DNA from: Alphaproteobacteria bacterium
GTDB taxonomy: Bacteria > Pseudomonadota > Alphaproteobacteria > UBA6615
Assembly: GCA_011087645.1 (NCBI GenBank)
Contig: JAALLF010000007.1
Coordinates: forward strand, 124,001-188,000
Length of the DNA: 64,000 nt
Direction of reading: 5' to 3'
Shown: piece after piece, positions 35,695 through 44,690 of the stretch
How the letters are laid out: each line of letters opens with the position of its first letter
Numbering within the stretch: the first letter of the stretch is position 1
Made by a program: the position numbers and the translations under genes
The notes under the pieces: generated by a model
Database searches by the model: none
Told to the model about the DNA's origin: nothing
The model's input: the letters and a program-made list of their open reading frames with translations, nothing else

Positions 35695-36716
35695 CAGCCG
35701 GCCAATCCCAACTCGGCTTTTTTCGCGGCGATATCAATATCGAACAGGCGAGCCTGGTTTTCGCCGAGGATCTTCCGCTTATCGTCGTCCGTGATCTGGG
35801 GAAAGCCAAAGCGGTCCTGCAGCTCGTCGTCGATTTCCATGTTCCAAAACCATTCGATGGCCGGTTGCGGGTTGCCGAGCAGCGGCGTTTCCGAGCCATA
35901 CAGAATGCGGTTGGCACCCACATCGCGCAGCAGCCGGCCGACATAGGTTTTGAATTCCCACGGCGCCACCACCGGCATATTCATCACGCCGGACAGCACC
36001 AGGGCGATGTTCGCGAAGCGCGAGGCGATATAAACCGTCTCCTCGAAATAGGGCAGCGCCAGGTGGTGAATGGCGAACGTCATGTCGGGGAAATCCATCG
36101 CCGCCTGCTGGACATCGACCGGCCGCAGATCGTCGAGGCTGGCCCGGGTGATCGGATTGCCTTTGTGAAACTGCACCACCTTGATGCCGAGATCCTGCGC
36201 CTTCTGATACATCGGATAGGCAATGTCCGGATCGTCGCAGCGCCATGATTTGCCATCGATATGGGCGTTATAGAATTTGAACGAGACCGCGCCCATGTCG
36301 CGGACCTGGTGTTCCATTTCATCCAGGGCGGCGCTCAAACTGGGATAGCTGGGGTCGACGGCGCCGCAGAATAGCGTGCGTTGCGGGAAAGCCTCGGCAA
36401 ACGCATGCTGCGCTTTAACCGGCGCGAAACCGTCGGTGTAGACATCGAACAGCGGCACGGCCTGCGCCATCACCATATCGGTGCAGGAATCCTCGAACAG
36501 CAGCTTGCCAAGATCTTCAGCCGTCCATTTGCGGGCGAAATCGCCGATCGGATCCTTGATACCGTAGGCCGCGTCCTGGCCCGGCGGCCGGCGCTTGGCA
36601 ACCCGGCGCAGCTGGCCCAAGCGGTCTAAATGACTATCGGGACGGGCGAAATTTTCGTCCGAATTGTCGTACATATGGGCGACATTATCGAACACGAAGA
36701 CATCGTCGTTCAGCAT
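35694..36716 (-). CDS. Amidohydrolase-2 family protein (ACMSD-like superfamily)
   Basis: The 340-residue barrel protein starts VFVFDNVAHMYD, has KVVQFHKGNP, FAIHHLALPYFEE and a late ILYGSETPLLG, and so matches a branch of the ACMSD/resorcylate decarboxylase superfamily. The first motif has a single His instead of His-x-His, and the usual final Asp is Glu in GSETPL. The metal site is therefore modified, and activity may be decarboxylation or hydrolysis of an unknown substrate. It is coupled to the Nfu protein that follows. Confidence 0.82.
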   Translation of the reverse strand: MLNDDVFVFDNVAHMYDNSDENFARPDSHLDRLGQLRRVAKRRPPGQDAAYGIKDPIGDFARKWTAEDLGKLLFEDSCTDMVMAQAVPLFDVYTDGFAPVKAQHAFAEAFPQRTLFCGAVDPSYPSLSAALDEMEHQVRDMGAVSFKFYNAHIDGKSWRCDDPDIAYPMYQKAQDLGIKVVQFHKGNPITRASLDDLRPVDVQQAAMDFPDMTFAIHHLALPYFEETVYIASRFANIALVLSGVMNMPVVAPWEFKTYVGRLLRDVGANRILYGSETPLLGNPQPAIEWFWNMEIDDELQDRFGFPQITDDDKRKILGENQARLFDIDIAAKKAELGLAG

Positions 36717-36933
36717 GGAGATACTCGCTCAAATTTCCCTTATTCTAGCACGTTTGACTGAGGGCGCTGGGCCAGATGGCGCTTACAGCGGTCCATCTAC
36801 GCCGTTGTCGTCCTCGGTTCCTGGCCATAGGATAGCCCAGATTCCAATAAATAGGTCTGTGCCACCTACTGCACCACCATGGCCGATTGCCTGGCCACGC
36901 GGGGAGTGGTTCCGCCAATACCAGCGCATTGTC

Positions 36934-37881
36934 ATGATAAAGAAAAAGGCCGGCAAATATAAAATATGGAAGGTGCAGGCGCTTGTCCGTCACATTGAAA
37001 ATTCTCGGAGCAACGCTGAGTTCAGAAATCTCGTCAAAGAGCTGCGGACACGAGAGATTCCTGAATTATTCGAAGCGGCGGAGCTACTGCGCAGATACGC
37101 AGAGGACCGTAGTTCGTTCAGCCCGTATTGGGATTGCGTCTACGAATTGCGAAAACGGGAATCGCAGGAGGTGTTCGATACCTCGATGCAGCTGTGCAAA
37201 AGCCGGCGTGTGCGTGATCGCCAATTGGGCTGTTTCATCCTCGGCGACGATGTAAGACCGAAACGGCAGAATAACCGCGGAGCTGTCGATCAACTCCATA
37301 ACATGTTGAAAACCGAAACCAACCCGACCGTGTTGTACGCGATTTTATGCGGGCTAGGTCGGGCACAAGATCCAGATGACACACGCGAGATCAAACGTAT
37401 CGCGTCATTTCGCGCACACGTTTCAGCAAAGGTCCGGCTCGGTGTTGTTCACTCTTTATTTCTACGGTCCGACCGTACCTCGGTCACGACGCTCATTCAC
37501 CTTTCACGAGATAAAAACGTAGATGTACGGGACTGGGCAACGTTTTACTTGGGCTTCGAATCTTCCGGAGACACGCCACGAATTCGAAAGGCATTGCTGA
37601 ATCGCCTCGATGACGAGGATTGCGACACAAGGTGCGAGGCGCTTGTAAGTCTCGCTAGACGAAAAGAACCGCTCGTTAGAGAGGCTATCATACGCGAGCT
37701 AAGTCTGACGTCACCGACAACCATGGCATTCGAAGCGGCGGCAGATTTCGAAGATAAATCGCTATTACCGCTAATCGATCGGCAGATCGCTTCTGCGGAC
37801 GAAAACACTGATGAATCCTGGCTCAAAGAGGCACGAGAGGCGAAATACCGACTGGAAACTGGTGAATACCCGCAGGACTAG
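36934..37881 (+). CDS. HEAT-repeat protein
   Basis: This 315-residue protein starts with basic residues (MIKKKAGKYK) and then consists of helical HEAT-like repeats. Examples are DRQLGCFILGD, NPTVLYAILCGLGRAQD, SAKVRLGVVHSL, VDVRDWATFYLG and CDTRCEALVSLARRKEP, all of which fit the pattern of HEAT/PBS-lyase repeats. It is likely a scaffold; no enzyme domain is seen. The frame is open 90 codons upstream, but that part is Pro/Ser-rich and has no repeats, so the internal ATG is preferred. Base composition is visibly less GC-rich than the neighbours, which suggests acquisition by transfer. Confidence 0.8.
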   Translation: MIKKKAGKYKIWKVQALVRHIENSRSNAEFRNLVKELRTREIPELFEAAELLRRYAEDRSSFSPYWDCVYELRKRESQEVFDTSMQLCKSRRVRDRQLGCFILGDDVRPKRQNNRGAVDQLHNMLKTETNPTVLYAILCGLGRAQDPDDTREIKRIASFRAHVSAKVRLGVVHSLFLRSDRTSVTTLIHLSRDKNVDVRDWATFYLGFESSGDTPRIRKALLNRLDDEDCDTRCEALVSLARRKEPLVREAIIRELSLTSPTTMAFEAAADFEDKSLLPLIDRQIASADENTDESWLKEAREAKYRLETGEYPQD

Positions 37882-38019
37882 GCGGTCAGTAGGCACGTTC
37901 ACCCAAACCCTAGCCGTTGCCGATACTCTGCTTCGGCCATAGAATGGCCTAATCTCCGATAATAAGCGCGTGCACCGCCACCGCGCCGGCGGTGCGCCTG
38001 ACAATAAGGAGGTTTGTTC

Positions 38020-39072
38020 ATGGATGGGATCGTTGAAAAGCCCGATGGCAGGGCCACCCACGATGTCGAACGCCGCACACTGCCGGTGCTCGATGTGGGT
38101 CCGGCGCTGACCGGCGATAAAGCCGCCATCGCCGCGCTCGCTATAGAGTGGCGCGAAGTGTGGCAAACCATCGGCTTCATGTGCATCGTCAATCACGGGG
38201 TGCCGGCCGAGACCATCCGGAACCTGGGGGCCGAGGCCAAGCGGTTCCACGACCTGCCCCTCGACGTGAAGATGAGCGTCGCCGTCACCCGCGACCAAAA
38301 GGGTTACACCCCGTCGCGTTCGGCGATCACCACCCATTCGCAATTCCACGACAGCCGCAAGCTCGACACGGTCGAATGCCTGGTGGTCGCCACCGACTAT
38401 GACGATGACAACCCCTATGTGCGGGCTGGCGAGCCGTTTTACGGCAAGATGCCGTGGCTGCCGGAAGACGTCGTGCCCGGCCTACGCGCCGCCGCCGAGG
38501 CCTATATGGACACCATCGGGGCGTTGGGCAAAAAGCTGTTGCCGGTATGGGCGCTGTCGCTGGATTTACCGGAAGACTATTTCGCGCCGATGTTCGAAGA
38601 CCATTACACCTATTTTCGCATGGCGAAATATCCGCCGGCGGCCGGTGACGACGGCGAGGAAATGGGCGTCAACGCCCATGCCGATACCGGCTTCATGACC
38701 TTCCTGCCCCCGGCCAACGAGCCCGGCTTGCAGGTGCTCGACACTGACGGCACCTGGTTCTGGCCGGAAATTCCAGAGGGCGCGCTGATCGTCAATGCCG
38801 GGCAGTTCCTCGGGCGCTGGTCGAACGACCGCTTCCGCGCCACGCCGCACCGGGTGGTGCCGCCTTTGAATAACGACCGCTATTCGTTGGCCTGTTTCAT
38901 CAACCCCAACTTCGAGGCGGTCGGCGAGTGTCTGCCGACTTGCACCGGCCCGGACAACCCGCCGAAATACCCGACCCAGACCTACCGGGAATTTTTCAAT
39001 TGGTACATGACCAACACCTTCACCCATTACGGTAAGTTGAAAGAGGTTGACGGCCAGGCGGTCGAGGCCTAG
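38020..39072 (+). CDS. 2-oxoglutarate/Fe(II) oxygenase, isopenicillin N synthase-like
   Basis: The 350-residue protein has a DIOX_N domain (LPVLDVGPAL, CIVNHGVPAE) and a catalytic beta helix with His220, Asp222 (NAHADTG), His277 (ATPHRVV), Arg287 and Ser289 (RYS). A strong AAGGAGG site at 38006-38012 fixes the ATG at 38020. It is a paralogue of the gene at 10795, but differs in the region that lines the substrate pocket. It is followed 45 bases later by a GST-like gene in the same direction. Confidence 0.92.
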   Translation: MDGIVEKPDGRATHDVERRTLPVLDVGPALTGDKAAIAALAIEWREVWQTIGFMCIVNHGVPAETIRNLGAEAKRFHDLPLDVKMSVAVTRDQKGYTPSRSAITTHSQFHDSRKLDTVECLVVATDYDDDNPYVRAGEPFYGKMPWLPEDVVPGLRAAAEAYMDTIGALGKKLLPVWALSLDLPEDYFAPMFEDHYTYFRMAKYPPAAGDDGEEMGVNAHADTGFMTFLPPANEPGLQVLDTDGTWFWPEIPEGALIVNAGQFLGRWSNDRFRATPHRVVPPLNNDRYSLACFINPNFEAVGECLPTCTGPDNPPKYPTQTYREFFNWYMTNTFTHYGKLKEVDGQAVEA

Positions 39073-39117
39073 CCCCTCCCTAAAATTAAACCCACAACAT
39101 TTTGGAGTTCGTACCCG

Positions 39118-39993
39118 ATGGTTAAATTGCTTCGCTCCGACATCCTTTCCACCGAGGTGTTGGACTGGAAAGGCGTCCACCTGTTCCATTTCTACAGCTC
39201 GTCCTGTTCGCAAAAGACACGGATATTTCTGACCGAGAAGGGTGTCGACTGGGAACCTCACCCGATCAATCTGATGACCCACGAGAATTTCACCGACTGG
39301 TATCTGGGCGTCAATCCGCGCGGTCTGGTGCCGGCGCTGGTCCATGACGGCGATGTCCATATCGAGAGCAACGACATCATGCGCTATGTCGATGAGGCGT
39401 TCGACGGGCCGCGATTGTTCCCCGAAGACGAGGCGTCGCTGGCTTATGTGCTGCAATCCATGAAGGCGGAAGACGATCTACACCTGTGCGTGCGCTCACT
39501 CACATTCCGTTACGTGGCGCCCAATGAATTGCTGCGCAAAGACCCCGACGCGCTCGACGTGTACGAGAAGGCGGGCTCGGGTCAGGTCGCCGGCGTTGCC
39601 GACACCCATAAGGCTGTCGAGGTCAATTTTTGGCGCAAGATGGCGGTCGACGGTATCCCCATCGAACAGGCGCTGGCCGCCGTCAAAGCCTTCGAACCCC
39701 ATTTCATCGAGTTGAACGAGCGCCTCGCCAAGCACGAATGGCTGATGCCCGACGGCTTTACCGCGCTCGACATCGCCTGGTGGATCAGCGTCTTCCGGCT
39801 GAAGTTCCTGGGCTACCCGATGGAGCGCTTCCCGCAACTCGACGCCTGGTACCACACCCTGGCGGAACGGCCCCACTTCATGGCCGAAGTCGCCATGCCG
39901 CCGGAACGCGTCGAGGGCGCCAGCCAGCACCAGGCCAACATGGCCGCCGCCGGCGAAAGCCTGCCGCAAATCATGGCCGCCAACGGGTTTTAG
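39118..39993 (+). CDS. Glutathione S-transferase family protein
   Basis: This 291-residue protein has an N-terminal thioredoxin-like domain (LFHFYSSSCSQKTRIFLTEKG, then NPRGLVPALVHDGDVHIESNDI) and a long helical C-terminal domain. The active-site region SSCSQKTR offers Ser and Cys candidates for glutathione activation. ESNDI is the classical gamma-glutamyl-binding segment. The length and context suggest a catabolic GST such as beta-etherase or isomerase types, but the subclass cannot be fixed. It is probably co-transcribed with the upstream oxygenase. Confidence 0.87.
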   Translation: MVKLLRSDILSTEVLDWKGVHLFHFYSSSCSQKTRIFLTEKGVDWEPHPINLMTHENFTDWYLGVNPRGLVPALVHDGDVHIESNDIMRYVDEAFDGPRLFPEDEASLAYVLQSMKAEDDLHLCVRSLTFRYVAPNELLRKDPDALDVYEKAGSGQVAGVADTHKAVEVNFWRKMAVDGIPIEQALAAVKAFEPHFIELNERLAKHEWLMPDGFTALDIAWWISVFRLKFLGYPMERFPQLDAWYHTLAERPHFMAEVAMPPERVEGASQHQANMAAAGESLPQIMAANGF

Positions 39994-40022
39994 ACGCCGC
40001 GCAAAAAACGCTCACCGAAGGC

Positions 40023-40128
40023 CATGCTTCGAGACGGCGCTTCGCGCCTCCTCAGCATGAGGTGGTATTTCTCGGGTTAGCATCCATCCTCATCCTGAGG
40101 AGGGCCGACAGGCCCGTCTCGAAGGGTG
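40023..40128. repeat. REP-like palindromic repeat pair (family A)
   Basis: CTTCGAGACGGCGC and CCTCATCCTGAGGAGGGC arms lie between the convergent GST and amidohydrolase genes and can form a hairpin on either strand, consistent with a bidirectional terminator. Confidence 0.8.
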
Positions 40129-40145
40129 AACGGTTGCCAGCGCCC

Positions 40146-41111
40146 CTACAACTTCAGCAGCCGCTTGGCGTTGCCGCTGAGGATCTTATCCTTGTCCTCA
40201 TTGTTGAGGTGCAGGTCTTCCATCCATTCGACCCCCGGCGGGTTCATCACGAAGGGATAATCGACCGAGAACAGAATGCGGTCGACGCCGAGTTCCTGGA
40301 TGCTGCACAACAGGGCGGGATCGGAGAAATTGCCGCTGGTGGTGATGTGGAAATGCTCGCTAAAGACATCGCGGAACGCCATCGGCTTGTTGCCCGGACG
40401 GGCCAGGGCGCTATCGATGCGCCACAGCAGGAACGGCAGGCCCTCGCCCATATGGCCTAAAATGATCTGCACGTCGGGGTACTTGTCGAGGACGCCGCTG
40501 AGCACGATGCGGATGCCCGCCGTGGCGGTTTCCACCGTGAAACCCCAGCCAGCGGTCAAAAACCCCGGGAAATCTTCGACATATTCCTTGTAATAGGCGT
40601 CGACCACCGCGGGATGAGGCATCGCCGGGTGGATATAGAGCGGCATGCCAAGCGCCTGGGCGCGCTCGAAGATCGGCCAGTACCGCTGGTCGTCGATGAA
40701 CAGCCCGTCGGTGAGGCCGTGGATCATCGCCCCCTTGAAACCGTGTTGGGTGACGCAGCGCTCGAATTCGTCGGCCGCGGCCTTCGGATCGGGCGTCGGC
40801 AGCGCGGCAAAGGCGGCGAACCGGTCGGGCTGGGTCGAGACAAACTCGGCGAGGCGGTCGTTGGCGCCGATCGATAGGGCGACCGACGTCTCCGGGTCCA
40901 TACGCTGGGTCGCCGGCGGCGCGTGGGACAGCACCTGGACGTCGATCCCGGCCTCGTCCATCTCTTTGATGCGCAATTCACCCATATCCAATAGGCGTTC
41001 TTGGATAGCGTTCGGCCCGCCAGCGTCGGCCGTGGTGAGCTGGGCCGACACTTCCACATCCCAATAATGTTCTTCGATGGCGATGACCTGTTGGCCGCGT
41101 TTGGTCGTCAT
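40146..41111 (-). CDS. Amidohydrolase-type decarboxylase, resorcylate/carboxyvanillate decarboxylase-like
   Basis: The 321-residue protein belongs to the ACMSD superfamily. Glu14 and His15 in IAIEEHYWD form the metal motif used by gamma-resorcylate decarboxylase and LigW. LYIHPAMPHP, IILGHMGEGLPF and FSVDYPF supply the remaining ligands and the terminal Asp. The full metal set suggests an active enzyme, probably non-oxidative decarboxylation of a hydroxybenzoate or of 2-amino-3-carboxymuconate semialdehyde. The second role would link it to the 3-hydroxyanthranilate dioxygenase at 9207; sequence wording favours the hydroxybenzoate side. It is a single gene, divergent from the PAS kinase. Confidence 0.85.
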   Translation of the reverse strand: MTTKRGQQVIAIEEHYWDVEVSAQLTTADAGGPNAIQERLLDMGELRIKEMDEAGIDVQVLSHAPPATQRMDPETSVALSIGANDRLAEFVSTQPDRFAAFAALPTPDPKAAADEFERCVTQHGFKGAMIHGLTDGLFIDDQRYWPIFERAQALGMPLYIHPAMPHPAVVDAYYKEYVEDFPGFLTAGWGFTVETATAGIRIVLSGVLDKYPDVQIILGHMGEGLPFLLWRIDSALARPGNKPMAFRDVFSEHFHITTSGNFSDPALLCSIQELGVDRILFSVDYPFVMNPPGVEWMEDLHLNNEDKDKILSGNAKRLLKL

Positions 41112-41234
41112 GCTGTCCTCCCCTTAATCTCGGCTAATTACCGTTAGGGGGAAATTCTAGCAGCAAGCATCGCCGCCGTCAGGCGTGCTGTTCGTCTGGA
41201 GTATCGTCAGCGCGCCAGCAACCGCCGACTGTTT

Positions 41235-41251
41235 TTAACCGGCTGTTAACC
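41235..41251. promoter_or_regulatory. CtrA-type box TTAA-N7-TTAA upstream of PAS kinase
   Basis: TTAACCGGCTGTTAACC is a perfect match to the CtrA consensus TTAA-N7-TTAAC. It lies about 165-180 bases before the kinase start. The same 7-base spacer, but for one base, is found upstream of prkA at 62366. Confidence 0.6.
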
Positions 41252-41337
41252 ATCATCAGGTCATATACCTATTAAGGAGCATCGTATGTTGCTCCGGCAC
41301 GGTAAGTTATTCGTTTAATTAAATATTTGGAGTCTAG

Positions 41338-41383
41338 AGCACGTAACCCAGTAAGTACCAAGCACGTAACTCAGTATGTACCA
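41338..41383. repeat. Two tandem 23-base repeats upstream of PAS kinase
   Basis: The unit AGCACGTAACCCAGTAAGTA-CCA is followed directly by a copy with two mismatches. The pair ends 33 bases before the chosen GTG start, where a regulator could bind side by side on the same helix face (about two turns apart). No other copy was noticed. Confidence 0.7.
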
Positions 41384-41416
41384 AGTTAGATAGCTGTGCG
41401 TTTCTGGAGTTTACCG

Positions 41417-44400
41417 GTGATAAATACTGCTTCTGGTAGTGATTCTGCCGCCATATCTCTGCACCGAGTGCTGTTCGAAGAACAAGATACTTACGCAATT
41501 ATTGTGACCGATAGCGATGGCGCGATCACCGATTGGAACCCGGCCGCCAAACGCCTGTACGGCTACACACGCGACGAGGCGCTGGGCAATCAAACGGCGA
41601 TACTCCACCGCTCTGTCGGCGCCGCCGATCAAAGGGTCCGCATAGCCGACAGCATCGCTCGCGATGGCTGTTGGACCGGCAAAATCGCCTTCAAGCACAA
41701 AGACGGCAACCCCGGTCTTTCCGACACCATAATCTTCGCCTACCACGACGAAAACGGTCAGCCGTTTCATATCGGCCTCAACCGCGACTTTACCGAACGC
41801 CGGCGCGCCCGCGACGAATTGCGCGAGACCGACGAGCGGTTGCGCCTGATTACCGACAACATCCCGGCGACAGTCGTCTACGTCGATACCGAACAGCGCT
41901 ACCGCTTTGTCAACAAGGCGGCCGAAGACCTCTATGGTCTCGCCCCGGAAGACATTATCGGCAAGCGTGTTAGCGATATCCAGAACGAGGCTGTATACGC
42001 CAAGATCGCGCCCCATATCGAAGCGGTGCTTGGTGGGAAAGAAGTAACCTTCGAACAAGAACGCATCACGCGCGACGGCACGACAAAAATATACCAAAGC
42101 CCCTACTTCCCCCATTTTGACGACCAAAAAGAGGTCATCGGTTACTACGGGGTGTCCCTCGATATTACCACGCGCAAGCGCGCGGAAACGGAAGTGCGCG
42201 GGAATGCCGAGCGCCTGGAACTGATCACCAACAATCTCGGCGCCATCATCGTCTATTTCGATTCCGAGGAGCGATATCAATTTATCAATCAGAATTTCGC
42301 CGATTTGGTCGGCCGCCCGCGCGAAGACATTATTGGGAAAACGACAAACGAAGTTCTTGGCGACGCAATGAACCAACATGTCGCGCCCTATATGAAAAAG
42401 GCGTTTGCCGGCGAGCAGGTGACGTTTGAGCGATACCGGCCCGACGCCGACGGCATCAAGCGCACTTACCAGTCGACCTATCTGCCGCATTTCGACGACC
42501 AAGGCGCCATCATCGGGGTTTACAGCCTGTCGGTCGACATTAGCGACCACAAACGCGCGGAAACGGATCTGCGGGAAACCGCCAAGGCGGCGGAACTGCT
42601 CCGCAGGATCACCGCCGCCGCCAACCGGACCGACGATACGGATGAGGTCATCCAAATATCACTCGACGAGCTGTGTAATTTCAGCGGCTGGCCGATTGGT
42701 CACGCCTATGTCCGTAAATCTGACGGGAGCGACACACTCGCACCGTCCAATTTGTGGCATCTCGACGACCCGGAGCGGTTCGAGCCGTTCCGCCAGCGAA
42801 CCACAGAAACAATTTTTCAACTTGGTGTCGGCTTGCCGGGCAGCGTCGCCGCCGACGCCCAACCCCACTGGCGCATAGCGCTTGAGGCCAACCCGGAATT
42901 TCCCCGCAGCGATGTCGCCGTTTCAGTCGGTATCCAAACCGGCTTCGCCATTCCGGTGATGGTCGGCCAGCAGGTCGCCGCGGTGTTGGAATTTTTTAAC
43001 CTCGGCGCGGTCGAACGCGACGAAGAATTATTGTCCGTTGCCGAACAGGTCGGCGTCCTGATCGGTCGGGTCATCGAGCGTCAGAAAACCAGAGAGGTTC
43101 GCGCGGAATCGGAACGGCGGCTCAGCGGGATTGTCGACATCGCCTCCGAGGCGATTATCTCGATCGACGCCGGCGGCGCGATAACCCTATTCAATAAGGG
43201 CGCCGAAACTGTTTTCGGTTACGCCGCCTCGGAGATCGTCGGCCAATCGCTGGAAACCTTGCTGCCCCAGCGGTTTCGCGACGGCCATGCCCAGCATATC
43301 ACCCGGTTCCTGGAATCGGACGATGTCAGCCGGCTGATGAACCGGCGCGGCACCCTTTACGGGCAGCGCAAAGATGGCTCCGAATTTCCCGCCGAAGCGT
43401 CGATCTCAAAACTCGAACTGCCCACCGAGACGGTCTTGACCGTCATCTTGCGCGATATCACCGAGCGTTTGCAGACCGAGGAAAAACTGCGCGAAAGCGA
43501 GGCGAAATTCCGCGGCATATTTGAAGAAGCCGGGCTGGGCATCGGTCTCGTCGACCGCGACGCCAAATTCATCGAGGTCAATGCGGCCTTAGCGCAGATG
43601 TTCGGTTACGAACGCGCCGAGATGGCCGGTGTCGCTTTTAGCTCGTTGACCGCGCCGGAAGATATCGGCCTTAGCGAGGAACAACACCGCGCCTTGCTCG
43701 AAGGTAAAACGGATATTTTGCGTTTTGAGAAGACCTATTTGCGCAAATCCGGAGAGCCGTTCGACGTGCAGCTGGTTTCCAAGGCGGTCCACGACAGCGA
43801 TGGCGAACTTAAATTTACGGTTCCCATGGTGGAAGACATCACCGAGCGCAAACGTACCGAACACGAACTTCTGGTTGCCAAGGAAGAAGCCGAACTGGCG
43901 AGCCGCGCCAAATCGGAATTTCTGGCCAATATGAGCCATGAGCTGCGCACCCCGTTGAACTCGATCATCGGCTTTTCCGACTTGCTCGGCGACGAGCTGT
44001 TGCATGCCACCGAGGACAAGACGTCGCGCGACTATGCCGTCATGATAAACGAGTCCGGCCACCATCTGCTCCAGCTCATTAACGACATATTGGACATTGT
44101 TAAGGTTGAGGCCGGCGCTGCCGTGCTCAACGAAGAGACAGTCAATATCGGCGACCTGGTTAACGCGTGCATCATCATGATCGGCGAACGGGCCAGAGCC
44201 GGCGACGTCGCCATAAAGGTCGATATCGACGAGAAACATGTCCCTCAGCTTCGCGCCGATCCGACCCGCCTCAAGCAGGTGGCGCTTAACCTTTTGACCA
44301 ACGCAGTCAAGTTCACCGAACCGGGCGGCACGGTCACCATCAAGGCCTGGCACAATGCCGATAGCGGGTTTGTCCTGCAGGTTAGCGATACCGGCATCGG

Positions 44401-44629
44401 CATCGCGCCCGATGATATCCCCCGGGCTTTAGCGCGGTTTCAACAGGTCGACGGCGCGCTCAACCGGCCCCACGAGGGGACCGGCCTGGGCTTGCCGCTC
44501 GCCAAATCCATCGTCGAGCAGCATGGCGGTTCGTTCGATCTGCAAAGCGAGGTTGGGGTCGGCACCACGGCAACCGTGCGCCTGTCGGCCGGGCGCGCGG
44601 TCGAGGTCGCCGCCAATAAAGCCGCTTAG
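41417..44629 (+). CDS. Multi-PAS/GAF sensor histidine kinase
   Basis: The 1070-residue kinase has no membrane segments. It reads PAS (about 10-130), PAS (135-255), PAS (260-380), GAF (400-560), PAS (570-690), PAS (695-815), HisKA (830-900) and HATPase (945-1060). The phospho-accepting His841 lies in MSHELRTPLNS and the ATP lid carries DTGIGI and GTGLGLPL. No receiver follows, so it needs a separate regulator. PAS2 and PAS3 resemble each other closely and probably arose by duplication. A GTG start at 41417 with GGAG 8 bases upstream is preferred over a GTG seven codons earlier. A CtrA-like box and tandem repeats lie upstream. Confidence 0.93.
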   Translation: MINTASGSDSAAISLHRVLFEEQDTYAIIVTDSDGAITDWNPAAKRLYGYTRDEALGNQTAILHRSVGAADQRVRIADSIARDGCWTGKIAFKHKDGNPGLSDTIIFAYHDENGQPFHIGLNRDFTERRRARDELRETDERLRLITDNIPATVVYVDTEQRYRFVNKAAEDLYGLAPEDIIGKRVSDIQNEAVYAKIAPHIEAVLGGKEVTFEQERITRDGTTKIYQSPYFPHFDDQKEVIGYYGVSLDITTRKRAETEVRGNAERLELITNNLGAIIVYFDSEERYQFINQNFADLVGRPREDIIGKTTNEVLGDAMNQHVAPYMKKAFAGEQVTFERYRPDADGIKRTYQSTYLPHFDDQGAIIGVYSLSVDISDHKRAETDLRETAKAAELLRRITAAANRTDDTDEVIQISLDELCNFSGWPIGHAYVRKSDGSDTLAPSNLWHLDDPERFEPFRQRTTETIFQLGVGLPGSVAADAQPHWRIALEANPEFPRSDVAVSVGIQTGFAIPVMVGQQVAAVLEFFNLGAVERDEELLSVAEQVGVLIGRVIERQKTREVRAESERRLSGIVDIASEAIISIDAGGAITLFNKGAETVFGYAASEIVGQSLETLLPQRFRDGHAQHITRFLESDDVSRLMNRRGTLYGQRKDGSEFPAEASISKLELPTETVLTVILRDITERLQTEEKLRESEAKFRGIFEEAGLGIGLVDRDAKFIEVNAALAQMFGYERAEMAGVAFSSLTAPEDIGLSEEQHRALLEGKTDILRFEKTYLRKSGEPFDVQLVSKAVHDSDGELKFTVPMVEDITERKRTEHELLVAKEEAELASRAKSEFLANMSHELRTPLNSIIGFSDLLGDELLHATEDKTSRDYAVMINESGHHLLQLINDILDIVKVEAGAAVLNEETVNIGDLVNACIIMIGERARAGDVAIKVDIDEKHVPQLRADPTRLKQVALNLLTNAVKFTEPGGTVTIKAWHNADSGFVLQVSDTGIGIAPDDIPRALARFQQVDGALNRPHEGTGLGLPLAKSIVEQHGGSFDLQSEVGVGTTATVRLSAGRAVEVAANKAA

Positions 44630-44690
44630 AACCGCGCTACTTCAGTAGGATCGACCTTCGTTGAGATAGCTGGCCGCGCCGTCGCCCATG

